NCBI GenBank assembly: GCA_041485385.1
Contig: JBGPJM010000018.1
Coordinates: 1 to 42,819, forward strand
DNA length: 42,819 bases
Source: JBGPJM01 sp041485385
GTDB taxonomy: Bacteria; Planctomycetota; Phycisphaerae; Phycisphaerales; UBA1924
Direction: 5' to 3'
The position numbers and the translations under genes are program-made. Shown here piece after piece: positions 7,948-16,468 of this stretch. Every line of letters starts with the position of its first letter. Within the stretch, counting starts at the first letter, position 1. The notes beneath the pieces are model-generated. The model was not told where the DNA came from. It made no database searches and saw nothing but the letters and a program-made list of their open reading frames with translations.

Positions 7948-9519
7948 TCACTTTGTCCCGGGCTGCGTGAGTTCCCCGAGGTCGATCCGGACGTCGGGCC
8001 GCTGGTAGAAATCGGCGTCGAGCACGCCCTCGCGGATGGAGGTGAAGACCACGCAGTTCCGGCCGAACGTGGCGGCGTACTCCAGGTCCCCCTTGCTGGG
8101 GCCGGCGAAGCGCGTGTTGCGCTGGTCCTGCGCGTGGAAGTGGTAGTGAGCCAGCGCACGCGGCGTCCCGGAGATCAGCTGGTCGGTGGGGGAATACCGC
8201 ATGTCGCCGCCGACGCCCCCCGCGGCGGGCGTGTACACACGGGCGCCGTAGACCGCGCGCTGCGGCGCGGATTCCGCGCCGGCGCGGCCCACGGTCTCGA
8301 TCGCGCCGCCGTGCTCGTTGGTGCGGTCCTTGCGGTCCTGCTCTGCCTGGGCAAACAGCGAGGAGACCAGGGACGGCTCGTGGATGGCCTCGTCGATCAC
8401 CATGATCGAGAGCAGGTCCCCCCACGAGAGTTTCTTCTCCCACTGGTCGAGCGTCTCCGGCAGGATCGCGCCCTCGCCCCCCTCGGCCGTGCGCGCGTGC
8501 GTCTGGCGCCCCCGCAATCGCTGCGCGAGCGTGCCGAGCAGATCGGGACGCGACATGGAGAGCCAGTCGGCGCGCGCGACGGCCGCGAAGCGGATGGGCT
8601 CGAGATTGCGGATCTGGAGGCCCGCCGTCTGCTCGGGGCCAAGGCGGGCGACGGCGCGGGCGGATTCCGCCCACCACGCGGCGTTGTCCGGGTTGGTGCT
8701 CCCGCGCAGAGAGCGGATCCACTCCAGCTCGGCGCCGGTGATGGGCACGACCTTGAGGTCCGCCGCGGCGGCGCGGAGGTCGGCCAGAAGCGGATCGGAG
8801 CCGGCGTCGGTCGCGGCGGACGCCAGACGCGGGTCGGTGGCCAGGAGCGTGGCGCGCCGGGAGCCGTCCTTGTCGAGCCGCCCGAGCAGCTCCCAGGCGT
8901 CGGTGCGGACGCGCTCCTCCAGCAGGTTGGGCCCGTGGGCGCCGGGGGCGGAGGGGCGGGAGGGGGGCTCCGCGTGCGCGATGAATGTGTCGTAGACGAC
9001 CTGCTCGATCGGGACCCCCGGGTTGAGCCGGACGAGGGCGGCGTATTCGGCCCGCTTGTCGTCGTGCTCCAGGGTGCGCCGGGAGAGCGAGCGGATGAGG
9101 GCGGGGGTGAAGTCGGTCCAGCCGCGATCGGTTGCGGCCGTGCAGATGAGGCCGATGATCCTCGTGTTGGTCTCGCGCGGAAGCCTGAGCCGGAGGACGT
9201 TGCGGACATCGGCGATTCCGTCCGGAGACGTCTCGCCGAGGAGCTTCTCGGTAACGCGGACGCGCACAGGGTCGGGGACGCTCAGGAGGAAGAGCGCCTT
9301 CTTGAACTGCTCGCGGGTGAGCGAGGGCTCGGTCTGGCCGGACCGGGATTCGTTCCAGGCGCGATTAACGGCCTTGAGGCGCTGCGCGACGGTGCGCCCG
9401 CTGTCGAACATGTCGGCGAGGGCGTCGCGCCCGGGGCTGTCGGCACGCTGGCCCGAGTGGCAGCCCCCCAGGAGCGCCAGCAAGAGGGTCAGGAGCATGA
9501 TCAATGAAGAGAGTCTCAT
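7948..9519 (-). CDS. Large lipoprotein with HEAT-like helical body and JAB-like C-terminus
   Basis: The ATG at 9519 gives MRLSSLIMLLTLLLALLGGC, a signal peptide with lipobox LGGC, so a 523-aa exported lipoprotein. An upstream ATG at 9636 would hide the signal and is rejected. Residues ~40-330 are mostly helical with a charged, repeat-like character. A Pro-rich insertion (PPSRPSAPG, nucleotides 8938-8972) interrupts it. The last ~100 residues contain HYHFHAQD, then GPSKGDLEYA, matching the H-x-H...P-S-x-x-D signature of JAB/JAMM metallo-isopeptidase-like folds; the upstream Glu is not assigned. The family is not recognised by name. It is divergent from nfu and upstream of the M48 peptidase. 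Confidence 0.8.
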   Translation of the reverse strand: MRLSSLIMLLTLLLALLGGCHSGQRADSPGRDALADMFDSGRTVAQRLKAVNRAWNESRSGQTEPSLTREQFKKALFLLSVPDPVRVRVTEKLLGETSPDGIADVRNVLRLRLPRETNTRIIGLICTAATDRGWTDFTPALIRSLSRRTLEHDDKRAEYAALVRLNPGVPIEQVVYDTFIAHAEPPSRPSAPGAHGPNLLEERVRTDAWELLGRLDKDGSRRATLLATDPRLASAATDAGSDPLLADLRAAAADLKVVPITGAELEWIRSLRGSTNPDNAAWWAESARAVARLGPEQTAGLQIRNLEPIRFAAVARADWLSMSRPDLLGTLAQRLRGRQTHARTAEGGEGAILPETLDQWEKKLSWGDLLSIMVIDEAIHEPSLVSSLFAQAEQDRKDRTNEHGGAIETVGRAGAESAPQRAVYGARVYTPAAGGVGGDMRYSPTDQLISGTPRALAHYHFHAQDQRNTRFAGPSKGDLEYAATFGRNCVVFTSIREGVLDADFYQRPDVRIDLGELTQPGTK

Positions 9520-9668
9520 GCCGGACTGTAGGGAAAGGCACGTCGCCTGAAGGCGCCGAGGCGAGCCGCGGGGGTAGTTCGCGTGGGAGGTGTCATGGTC
9601 CGATCCCCGGGGAGCCGTATGATTTGAATGTGGCACGAGCCAGCATTAGCGCGCAGGAAGCCGAGAGC

Positions 9669-9893
9669 ATGCACGACCGCGTGTCGCGCGTGATCAACCT
9701 GATCCGGCCGGCGGTGCAGTCCGACGGCGGAGATGTGGAGCTGGTGGAGGTGACGCCGGAGGGGACGGTGCGGATCCGCCTGCACGGGGCATGCGTTGGG
9801 TGCCCGTCGAGCCTGATCACGCTGCAAATGGGCATCGAGCGGAACCTCAAGGAGCACGTGCCCGAAGTGAAAAAGGTGGAATCGGTGGACTGA
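9669..9893 (+). CDS. NifU C-terminal-type iron-sulfur scaffold (Nfu)
   Basis: This 74-aa protein has the Nfu domain from end to end: VINLIRPAVQSDGGDVELV near the start and the cluster-binding C-x-x-C in GACVGCPSS (~40-48). It would carry and deliver Fe-S clusters in the cytoplasm. The ATG at 9669 has AGGAAG at 9655-9660. An in-frame GTG at 9630 (VARASISAQEAES extension) coincides with the transcription start expected from a TATGAT -10 at 9618-9623, so a longer leaderless form is possible. Confidence 0.92.
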   Translation: MHDRVSRVINLIRPAVQSDGGDVELVEVTPEGTVRIRLHGACVGCPSSLITLQMGIERNLKEHVPEVKKVESVD

Positions 9894-9955
9894 CCGTCGG
9901 CCGGTTTTGATAGGGAGTCCGACGGAGATTGATTCTCGATTTTGTTGAGATGAGG

Positions 9956-9984
9956 CTGTTGCCCGATGAGGTTCGTGGTATAGT
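9956..9984 (+). promoter_or_regulatory. Possible csrA promoter
   Basis: TATAGT at 9979-9984 is a good -10. A weak CTGTTG at 9956-9961 gives a 17-nt spacer. It lies 46 nt upstream of the csrA ATG in an AT-richer patch. Confidence 0.4.
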
Positions 9985-10029
9985 GCCAGTGGTGGCGGGC
10001 TCCGGCCCGAGAGGGACAGGAGGTCCAGG

Positions 10030-10257
10030 ATGCTGGTGATCACAAGGCGAGAAGGCGAGGAAGTGGTCATCGGTGATCCGAGGAACCCTATTGGGGTGGT
10101 CCGGATTGCCTCGATCAAGGGCGATCGCGTTCGGGTGGCGTTCGAGTTTCCCCGAAGCATCGACGTGCACCGGCGCGAGGTCGCCGACCAGATCCTCGAG
10201 GAACAGCCGCAGGTGGTGGGGACGATCAAGCCGAATATAGCCGCCACTTCGGGCTAA
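10030..10257 (+). CDS. csrA: Carbon storage regulator CsrA
   Basis: This 75-aa RNA-binding global regulator begins MLVITRREGEEVVIGD and has the typical beta1 (LVITRR) and beta5 (VRVAFEFPRSIDVHRREV) surfaces that bind GGA motifs in mRNA leaders. It ends with a short extra tail (~60-75). A near-perfect AGGAGG at 10018-10023 precedes the ATG by 6 nt. A rho-independent terminator follows at once, so it is the last gene of its unit. Confidence 0.97.
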   Translation: MLVITRREGEEVVIGDPRNPIGVVRIASIKGDRVRVAFEFPRSIDVHRREVADQILEEQPQVVGTIKPNIAATSG

Positions 10258-10279
10258 TGCCCCGGGCGGCAGGAAAGAA

Positions 10280-10311
10280 CGACCCCGCGACTGCGGGGTC
10301 GGTTTGTTTTT
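10280..10311 (+). terminator. Rho-independent terminator after csrA
   Basis: CGACCCCGC (10280-10288), loop GACT, GCGGGGTCG (10293-10301): a perfect 9-bp stem followed by GTTTGTTTTT. It lies between the convergent csrA and ndk. The A-rich GAAAGAA just upstream means it may also stop ndk transcripts. Confidence 0.95.
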
Positions 10312-10335
10312 GCGATCTCAGCGGAAGCGGGCTCG

Positions 10336-10806
10336 TTACTCGGCCTTGCCGCCGGACGAGTCGTAGACCCAGGCGTCGCCGGCGCGGGTGTACTCGAGCA
10401 CCTCGCCCTTGGCAAAGAACAGCGAGAGCTCGCGTGCCGCGGCCTCGGGGCTGTCGGAGCCGTGGATGAGGTTGAAGGAGTTGGAGACGCCGAAGTCGCC
10501 GCGGATGGTGCCCGGCTCGGCCTTGGACCCGAAGGTGGCGCCCATGAGCTTGCGCGAGATGGCGATGGCGCCGATCCCCTTGAGCGCCAGCACCAGCACC
10601 GGCTGGCTGGTCATGAACCGGACGAGCCCGTCATAGAAAGGTTTGCCCTTATGGGACTCGTAGTGCCGCGCGGCCAGGTCGGGGGAGATCTTCATGAGCT
10701 TGCAGCCGACGACCTGCAGGCCCTTGTCCTCGAAGCGGGCGAGGATGCGCCCCATGAGGGCGCGCTGGACGGCGTCGGGCTTGAGGATGATGAGCGTGGT
10801 TTCCAT
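10336..10806 (-). CDS. ndk: Nucleoside diphosphate kinase
   Basis: This enzyme transfers the gamma phosphate between nucleoside di- and triphosphates through a phosphohistidine. The N-terminus METTLIILKPDAVQRALMG and the active-site His115 in NLIHGSDS are canonical, as is the nucleotide-binding TFGSKAEPGTIRGDFG (91-106). Its 156 aa is slightly above the usual ~140-150. The start at 10806 is preceded by AGGA. An in-frame ATG at 10848 is rejected because it adds residues not seen in the family. Confidence 0.97.
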   Translation of the reverse strand: METTLIILKPDAVQRALMGRILARFEDKGLQVVGCKLMKISPDLAARHYESHKGKPFYDGLVRFMTSQPVLVLALKGIGAIAISRKLMGATFGSKAEPGTIRGDFGVSNSFNLIHGSDSPEAAARELSLFFAKGEVLEYTRAGDAWVYDSSGGKAE

Positions 10807-10869
10807 GGGTATTCCTGTGCGGAGTTCGGGGCGGAGATGATAGCCCAAGGCTCGACGTTGTCGGCACCC

Positions 10870-11622
10870 TCAACCGCCCAGACCAGTGAACGGATCTCGG
10901 AGTCCCATGATGTCGTCGGCGCCGCCCGCCGCCAGGATCATGCCGAAGAAACCAAGGACCGATGCAGTCGCGAGGCTGAGCAACACAGCGGCGACGAGCA
11001 GCGCTCGGTGCGCAGGTCGTAGTCGGAGCCCGACGCTTGCGGTGAGTTCCGACCAGCATGTCCACCACAGGAAGAATGCCACGAGGTGAGCCAACGCCCA
11101 GAGACTCAAACCGGCGAGAGCAACTGTGAACAGCGGGGATGGATCGCGGCTGCCCATCGCACGTGTAATGCCGGCGGTGAGGAACGCGGCGCCCGCGAAC
11201 AACGGAATGGAGAGCCAGGGGATCTCCAACCAGACGAGCGAGTGCAGCCAGATGATGCGATGGAGCGGTCTCGACCAGCGGCGCGAGAAGCACGACACGG
11301 CCCAGCCCGAGGCGCACCCCACCGCCACGACCGCGAGCCCTCCCGCGATGCCGAAGATACCCACCCGCGCCGATCGGGTCACGGCAGCCGCACCGAGCGC
11401 GTAAGCGATGACAGCCGCCGCATACAGCAGGATGATCCTGCGTCGAATGCGCACGGCATCAGATTGCAGCTGGCGCCGCGCGATTGCCGCCGCGATGTCT
11501 CTCTCCGTGACCGGTCGTCCACACTCGGGGCAACAGTCGCCGCGTGCGCCGACCAAGTCGTACTCGCAGCCAGGACAGAGCGTCGGAAATGATGCGTGTG
11601 CCACGGGCACCGAACTGGCCAT
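10870..11622 (-). CDS. Zinc-ribbon membrane protein of unknown function
   Basis: Starting at the ATG at 11622 (MASSVPVAHASF), this 250-aa protein carries a zinc ribbon at ~15-40 (CPGCEYDLVGARGDCCPECG). An Arg-rich stretch and about five to six hydrophobic segments follow (near 65-85, 93-113, 125-145, 170-190, 195-215 and 225-240). Zinc-ribbon-plus-membrane proteins of this build are frequent in Planctomycetota (general knowledge). No enzymatic motif is visible. Codon use looks less G-biased than the neighbours. It is divergent from top6B. Confidence 0.75.
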   Translation of the reverse strand: MASSVPVAHASFPTLCPGCEYDLVGARGDCCPECGRPVTERDIAAAIARRQLQSDAVRIRRRIILLYAAAVIAYALGAAAVTRSARVGIFGIAGGLAVVAVGCASGWAVSCFSRRWSRPLHRIIWLHSLVWLEIPWLSIPLFAGAAFLTAGITRAMGSRDPSPLFTVALAGLSLWALAHLVAFFLWWTCWSELTASVGLRLRPAHRALLVAAVLLSLATASVLGFFGMILAAGGADDIMGLRDPFTGLGG

Positions 11623-11789
11623 ACCAAACGATATGTGCTTGAAGACTGCGTGTTCCTGAGGATGCCGGCGTTGCGCAATCGGGTCTCGCACACGAGGAAC
11701 ATGTGCGGCTCGCACCATCTCAGGGCCGATGAGGGTGGTATCCTCAGCCACGGGTCCGCCTGACGGCGGGCCGGCCATGGAGGGCCGCC

Positions 11790-14303
11790 ATGTCGCAGGC
11801 AGTGATGCTCCCCGAGGTCGCCGCGGGTCTCAACGGCGGCAACCATTCCCGCACGATGGGCAAGAAGACCACCACCCGCGCGACGGCCGAGACGATGGCC
11901 GCGAAGCAGCGGGATATCTCCGTCAGCGAGTTCTTCGCGAAGAACCGGCACCTGCTGGGGTTCGACAACCCGCGGAAGGCGCTGCTGACGACGGTGAAGG
12001 AGGCGGTGGACAACTCGCTGGATGCGTGCGAGGAGGGGGGGATCCTGCCGGATATCACGGTGGTGATCGAGGACCTGGAGGAGGCAGGGGCGAAGCGACG
12101 GAGCGACGGAGCGACGAAGGGAGGGGAGCAGGAGGGGAACGGCGCCGCCTCAGCGAAGAAGCCGAAGGTGGCGCAGTCGTCGCGGTACCGGGTGACCGTC
12201 GTGGACAACGGGCCGGGGATCGTGAAGAAGCAGGTGGAGCACATCTTCGGGCGGCTGCTCTACGGCTCGAAGTTCCACCGGCTGAAGATGTCGCGCGGGC
12301 AGCAGGGGATCGGGATCTCGGCCGCGGGGATGTACGGGCTGATCACCACCGGCAAGCCGATGGTGATCCAGACGCGTCCCAGCGCGCAGAAGCCGGCTCA
12401 CCACATCGAGCTGGCGATGAACACCAAGACCAACCGGGCGGAGGTGACGGTCGATGAGGAGACCGACGACTTCCCGCTGGCGCGGCTGCGCGAGCTGACG
12501 GCGGGGACGAGGGAGCTGAGCGCCAAGGGGGAGCTCCTGGGGCCGCGCGAGTACCCGACGGGGACCAGCGTGTCGATCGAGCTGGAGGGGCGGTACCAGA
12601 AGGGGCGCGGGAGCGTGGACGAGTTCCTGGAGCTGACGGCGATCGCGAACCCGCACGCACGGATCGTGTTCGTGCCGCCGGGGAAGGTGAGCGAGGAGGA
12701 GGGGGATGAGCCGCTGCTGAGGGAAGGGGCGAAGGGGCAGAAGGGCAGAGGGGGGAAGGGGGAGGCGGAAGGGGTGGTCGCGGCGGGTGATGCTGCGCTC
12801 GCCGTGCAGCCGGGCCCGGCGGCCGCGCCGGCGGTGACGACGGAGACGAACGGGGTGCTGGTGTTCCCGCGCGCGGTGGCGGAGCTGCCGCCGGAGACCA
12901 AGGAGATCCAGCCGCACCCGCGAGGCGTGGAGCTGGGGACGCTGCTGCAGATGCTGAAGGAGGCGGAATCGGAGCGGGAGACGTACACGCTGTACAAGTT
13001 CCTGCAGGAGAAGTTCAGCCGCGTGTCGGATTCGACAGCGAAGGGGCTGTGCGAGCGGATCGGCGCGAACAAGGGCACGCTGGTGACGGACATCGAGCAT
13101 GCACAGGCGGAGAAGCTGTACCGCGAGCTGCAGGAGGCGAAGCTCCCGCCGCCGCCGACGGACTGCCTGGCGCCGATCGGCGTGCAGCAGCTGCTGAAGG
13201 GGATGTTCAAGGGGGTGCGGGCGGAGTTCTACGCGGCGAGCAGCCGCGAGCCGAACGTGTACCGCGGGCGGCCGTTCCTGATCGAGGCGGCGATCGCGTT
13301 CGGGGGCGAGCTGCCGGGGGACGAGACGGCGCGGGTGATCCGGTTTGCGAACCGGGTGCCGCTGCTCTTCCAGCAGAGCGCGTGCTCGAGCTTCAAGGCG
13401 GTGATCGAGACGAACTGGCGGAACTACGACCTGCAGCAGCCGCGGGGGGCGGTGCCGGTAGGGGCGCTGGTGATCATGATCCACATGGCGAGCGTGTGGG
13501 TGCCGTTCACGAGCGAGAGCAAGGAGGCGATCGCGGACTACGACGAGATCCGCAAGGAGATGAAGCTGGCGCTGCAGGAGTGCGGGCGGAAGCTGGGGAC
13601 GTACCTGAACAAGCGGGCGAAGATGCGTCGCGAGGGGGAGAGGCGGGACGTGTTCGAGCGGTACATCGGGGAGATCGCCAAGGCGGTGGAGGCGATCAAC
13701 GGGACGGACGCGAAGAAGCTGTACGAGGTGCTGCTGTCGCAGGCGAAGCGGAAAACTGCGATCGCGGATGTGCAGCTGGATGAGGAAGGGAAGAGGATGA
13801 AGGAGGGGGATCCGGCGGATCAGGATGGGGTGCTGGTGGTGGCGGCGGAAGGGGGAGGGGAGGGGGCAAAGGGACTGATCGGCAAAGGGGCAAAGGGAGG
13901 GGAGACGGCGGCGGACGCGTTTGTGCTGACGAAAACGGAGGCGACCAGGTTGAAGGTGGCGGGGATGCCGAGTGGTGACGAGGAAGAGCAGCCGCGGCTG
14001 ATCGATGTGGAGCCGGTGAAGAGGTCGGGGAGGAGGAGTGTCAACGCGAAGGGCGCGAGGAGCTCGAAGGGGGCGCCTGTAGAGAAGAAAGACGATCTCA
14101 AGCCGAAGGGCGCGAAGGCCGGAGGGGCGAAGGGGGAAGAACGAACGAACGTGTCGGCGCCCGCGCCTTTGTCGCGGGCTCGGACTGATCGCACGCCGTC
14201 GGTGCCTGCCCCGGCGCCCGGGCCGGAGAAGAAGGCCAAGCCGCGCCTGCGGCTGGTGAACGGGAAGATGGTGCCAGTAGAGGAGGGGCCGGGGTTGTTC
14301 TAA
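11790..14303 (+). CDS. top6B: DNA topoisomerase VI subunit B
   Basis: This is the ATPase subunit of the type IIB topoisomerase. Residues ~45-80 hold the N-box (EAVDNSLDACEE, 71-82). DNGPGI is at 139-144, and the glycine-rich lid GQQGIGISAAGMYG is at 170-183. The transducer domain lies at ~475-620, including WRNYDLQQPRGAVPVG and VASVWVPFTSESKEAIADY. At 837 aa it is far longer than typical archaeal Top6B (~530-620 aa). The excess is low-complexity Lys/Gly/Glu-rich insertions at ~98-130 and ~320-365 and a basic C-terminal tail from ~660. GGAGGG lies 6 nt before the ATG. It pairs with top6A 6.5 kb downstream. Confidence 0.96.
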   Translation: MSQAVMLPEVAAGLNGGNHSRTMGKKTTTRATAETMAAKQRDISVSEFFAKNRHLLGFDNPRKALLTTVKEAVDNSLDACEEGGILPDITVVIEDLEEAGAKRRSDGATKGGEQEGNGAASAKKPKVAQSSRYRVTVVDNGPGIVKKQVEHIFGRLLYGSKFHRLKMSRGQQGIGISAAGMYGLITTGKPMVIQTRPSAQKPAHHIELAMNTKTNRAEVTVDEETDDFPLARLRELTAGTRELSAKGELLGPREYPTGTSVSIELEGRYQKGRGSVDEFLELTAIANPHARIVFVPPGKVSEEEGDEPLLREGAKGQKGRGGKGEAEGVVAAGDAALAVQPGPAAAPAVTTETNGVLVFPRAVAELPPETKEIQPHPRGVELGTLLQMLKEAESERETYTLYKFLQEKFSRVSDSTAKGLCERIGANKGTLVTDIEHAQAEKLYRELQEAKLPPPPTDCLAPIGVQQLLKGMFKGVRAEFYAASSREPNVYRGRPFLIEAAIAFGGELPGDETARVIRFANRVPLLFQQSACSSFKAVIETNWRNYDLQQPRGAVPVGALVIMIHMASVWVPFTSESKEAIADYDEIRKEMKLALQECGRKLGTYLNKRAKMRREGERRDVFERYIGEIAKAVEAINGTDAKKLYEVLLSQAKRKTAIADVQLDEEGKRMKEGDPADQDGVLVVAAEGGGEGAKGLIGKGAKGGETAADAFVLTKTEATRLKVAGMPSGDEEEQPRLIDVEPVKRSGRRSVNAKGARSSKGAPVEKKDDLKPKGAKAGGAKGEERTNVSAPAPLSRARTDRTPSVPAPAPGPEKKAKPRLRLVNGKMVPVEEGPGLF

Positions 14304-14334
14304 GCTCGCCTCGATGTGCGTGCCCAGCCTCGTG

Positions 14335-14396
14335 ACGTAGGCTCATCCCCACAGCTTGCCCGCTGAGGACAGCGGGACAAATCGTGGCACCCGCGC
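14335..14396 (+). repeat. Dispersed intergenic hairpin repeat, copy 1
   Basis: It begins ACGTAGGCTCATCCCCACA, then GCTTG. The hairpin has CCCGCT (14359-14364) pairing with AGCGGG (14371-14376), extended by TTG/CAA across a one-base bulge, and the copy ends TGGCACCCGCGC. It matches the copy at 16408-16461. Confidence 0.75.
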
Positions 14397-14494
14397 TGTG
14401 GCGCGACAGGCCCGGGCGGTGGCGCATCCGCGTTTCTGCGGCGTTAGGAATGTGGAGAATCTGTCGGTTACACGTAGGCCGATATTCTGCGCGG

Positions 14495-16363
14495 ATGACT
14501 ACCACCGAATCGATCCCGTTCGCACAGGCGTCGCTGGCATCGCTGTCGAAGCGGGCCGATGAGCACTGGGAGATCGGGACGCACCGGCTGCCGCAGTATT
14601 TCCGGGTGGGGCAGGGCAAACACCCGCGGTATGCGCGACCGGGGCTGATCGTGTGCGTATCGCCGGGCGGGGTGTCGAAGCCGATCAACACGAACGACGC
14701 GGGTGAGTTTGAGCCCGAGGCGGTGCTGGCGTCGCTGGTCGACCGGGCGACGGACAAGTCCTGCGGGCACCTGCCCGGCGCGGTGCACGTGGCGGAGGCA
14801 TCGCACGCGGAGCAGCTCCGCCCGGCGATGGAGCCGCTGGGTGTGCGCGTGGAGGTCAAGCCGCTGCCGGCGCTGCGGGCTTTCTACGCCGAGCTTGACA
14901 ATGACCTGTACCCGGACGGCGAGGCGTTGCCCGGGTTGATGACCGTGCCGGGGATGACTGTCGAACGCGTGCGGGCACTGGCGGAGGCTGGGGCGGCGTT
15001 TGCCGCGGCGGCGCCGTGGAAGTGGTCGGACGAAGAGCTGGTGTTCGAGATGACGTGGGACGGGATCGAGGACGCCCCGTGGAGCCTCGTGTCGCCGATG
15101 GGGGCCGCGGGTGAGTGTGAGGGACTCTCGCTGTACGCAACGCGCGAAGATTTGAGCCGCTTCGTTCGGAATCAGCAGGACATCGACGCGATATTCAGGG
15201 AGGCTCGAGGGGCGATCTGGTCGGTGTGGATCGATGAGCTGCCGGCGATCCCGCTGGCGGACGCGGACGTGTGGGTCGAGCACCGCTTGCCGATGGGGCC
15301 GGACGGGCGGTGCGTGGTGCCGGTGGGCATGGAAGGGGGCCGCGCGACGCTGCGGCCTGATCCGCGGCGGCTGGCGTTCATGCAGGCGGCGATGTGGGTG
15401 CTGGCGGGTGTGTCGCCGTCGGAGCGGCGCAAGGGGACGTGGGTGCGAACGATCGGAACGCCGGAGGGGAAGATGGCGTTACGGGTGCGGGAGGTCGGGA
15501 CGACGCTCGACTTCGGCGCGGGCGATGAGGGTGCGGAGGCGGGGGAACGGAAGCGAGGACCGATCGTCGTCGAGCCGGGCGGGCTGGAGGAGGCGATCAT
15601 GAGCGCGCCGCCGGAGTTGCGTCGCGCGCTGCTGGCCATGGCGAAGAAGATGGAGGCTCGGCTTCCGGGCGGGAGAATGAGCACCGGGAAGAGGCGGGCG
15701 GCGAAGATCAAGCCGGCCGGCCCGGTGGAGCGGGCACTGGTGCTGCGGGTGACGCTGAAAGGAACGGAGCCTGAGGTGTGGCGGCGGATCGCGATCCGGG
15801 CGGACGCGAGCTTTGCGCACCTCCACCATGCCATTCAGCTGGCTATGGGGTGGACCAACTCTCATCTGCACGAGTTCAAGCTCGGCAAGCTGCGTCTGGC
15901 CGCGGCGGGGGGATTCGGGGTCGACGCGATGTGGGACGACGGCGGGCAGGAGCCCGCGGGGGCGTACCGGCTGGACGAGCATTTCACGAGGGCCAACAAG
16001 AAGGCGACGTACACGTACGACTTCGGGGATAGCTGGGAGCACACGGTGCGGCTGGAGAAGACGATCGACGGGGAGGTGTGGCGGGGTCTGGTGGATGGCG
16101 CCGACGCCGCCGCGCCGTCGGAGGGTACAAGGGCGAAACGACGGACGCGGAAGGGAGAGCCGATCGCGCTGTGCACGGGCGGGGAGCGGGCGTGCCCGCC
16201 GGAGGACTGCGGCGGGGTTTGGGGATATCAGGAGATCCTGGAGATGCTTGCCGCGCCGGAGAAGTACAGCGACGACGAGCGGATGGAGTGGTATGGGGAG
16301 ATTGATCCGGCGGCGTTCGACGTCGGGCAGACGGATGGGAGGGTGCGGGCGATCAGGGCGTAG
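14495..16363 (+). CDS. Plasmid pRiA4b ORF-3-like protein with long N-terminal extension
   Basis: The protein has 622 aa from the ATG at 14495. The C-terminal part (~415-610) matches the pRiA4b ORF-3 family. It has LRVTLKGTEPEVWRRIAI, then AHLHHAIQLAMGWTNSHLHE, YDFGDSWEHTVRLEK, and the acidic end with GGERACPPEDCGGVWGY. The biochemical role of that family is not established. The N-terminal ~400 residues form a separate domain that I do not recognise. A TATTCT -10-like box lies only 6 nt upstream, so the true start is a little uncertain; the upstream frame to 14384 crosses the intergenic repeat and is rejected. Confidence 0.85.
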   Translation: MTTTESIPFAQASLASLSKRADEHWEIGTHRLPQYFRVGQGKHPRYARPGLIVCVSPGGVSKPINTNDAGEFEPEAVLASLVDRATDKSCGHLPGAVHVAEASHAEQLRPAMEPLGVRVEVKPLPALRAFYAELDNDLYPDGEALPGLMTVPGMTVERVRALAEAGAAFAAAAPWKWSDEELVFEMTWDGIEDAPWSLVSPMGAAGECEGLSLYATREDLSRFVRNQQDIDAIFREARGAIWSVWIDELPAIPLADADVWVEHRLPMGPDGRCVVPVGMEGGRATLRPDPRRLAFMQAAMWVLAGVSPSERRKGTWVRTIGTPEGKMALRVREVGTTLDFGAGDEGAEAGERKRGPIVVEPGGLEEAIMSAPPELRRALLAMAKKMEARLPGGRMSTGKRRAAKIKPAGPVERALVLRVTLKGTEPEVWRRIAIRADASFAHLHHAIQLAMGWTNSHLHEFKLGKLRLAAAGGFGVDAMWDDGGQEPAGAYRLDEHFTRANKKATYTYDFGDSWEHTVRLEKTIDGEVWRGLVDGADAAAPSEGTRAKRRTRKGEPIALCTGGERACPPEDCGGVWGYQEILEMLAAPEKYSDDERMEWYGEIDPAAFDVGQTDGRVRAIRA

Positions 16364-16407
16364 CGCCGAGGGTGTGGCGCTTGCGGTCAGTATGCGAGGA
16401 GCGTGAA

Positions 16408-16461
16408 ACGTAGGCCCATCCCCACGGCTTGCCCGAAGCGGGTCAAGCTTGGCACCCGCGC
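16408..16461 (+). repeat. Dispersed intergenic hairpin repeat, copy 2
   Basis: It begins ACGTAGGCCCATCCCCACGG. The hairpin CTTGCCCG (16428-16435), loop AAG, CGGG-T-CAAG (16439-16447) keeps the single-base bulge seen in copy 1. It ends TTGGCACCCGCGCC. It lies between the convergent pRiA4b-like and acetyltransferase genes. Confidence 0.75.
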
Positions 16462-16468
16462 CCGTTAT

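Noticed and set aside
5300..9507. Long + strand frames across dapF, the M48 peptidase and the lipoprotein gene
   Set aside because: Low-complexity composition and no motifs; the minus strand carries conserved active sites.
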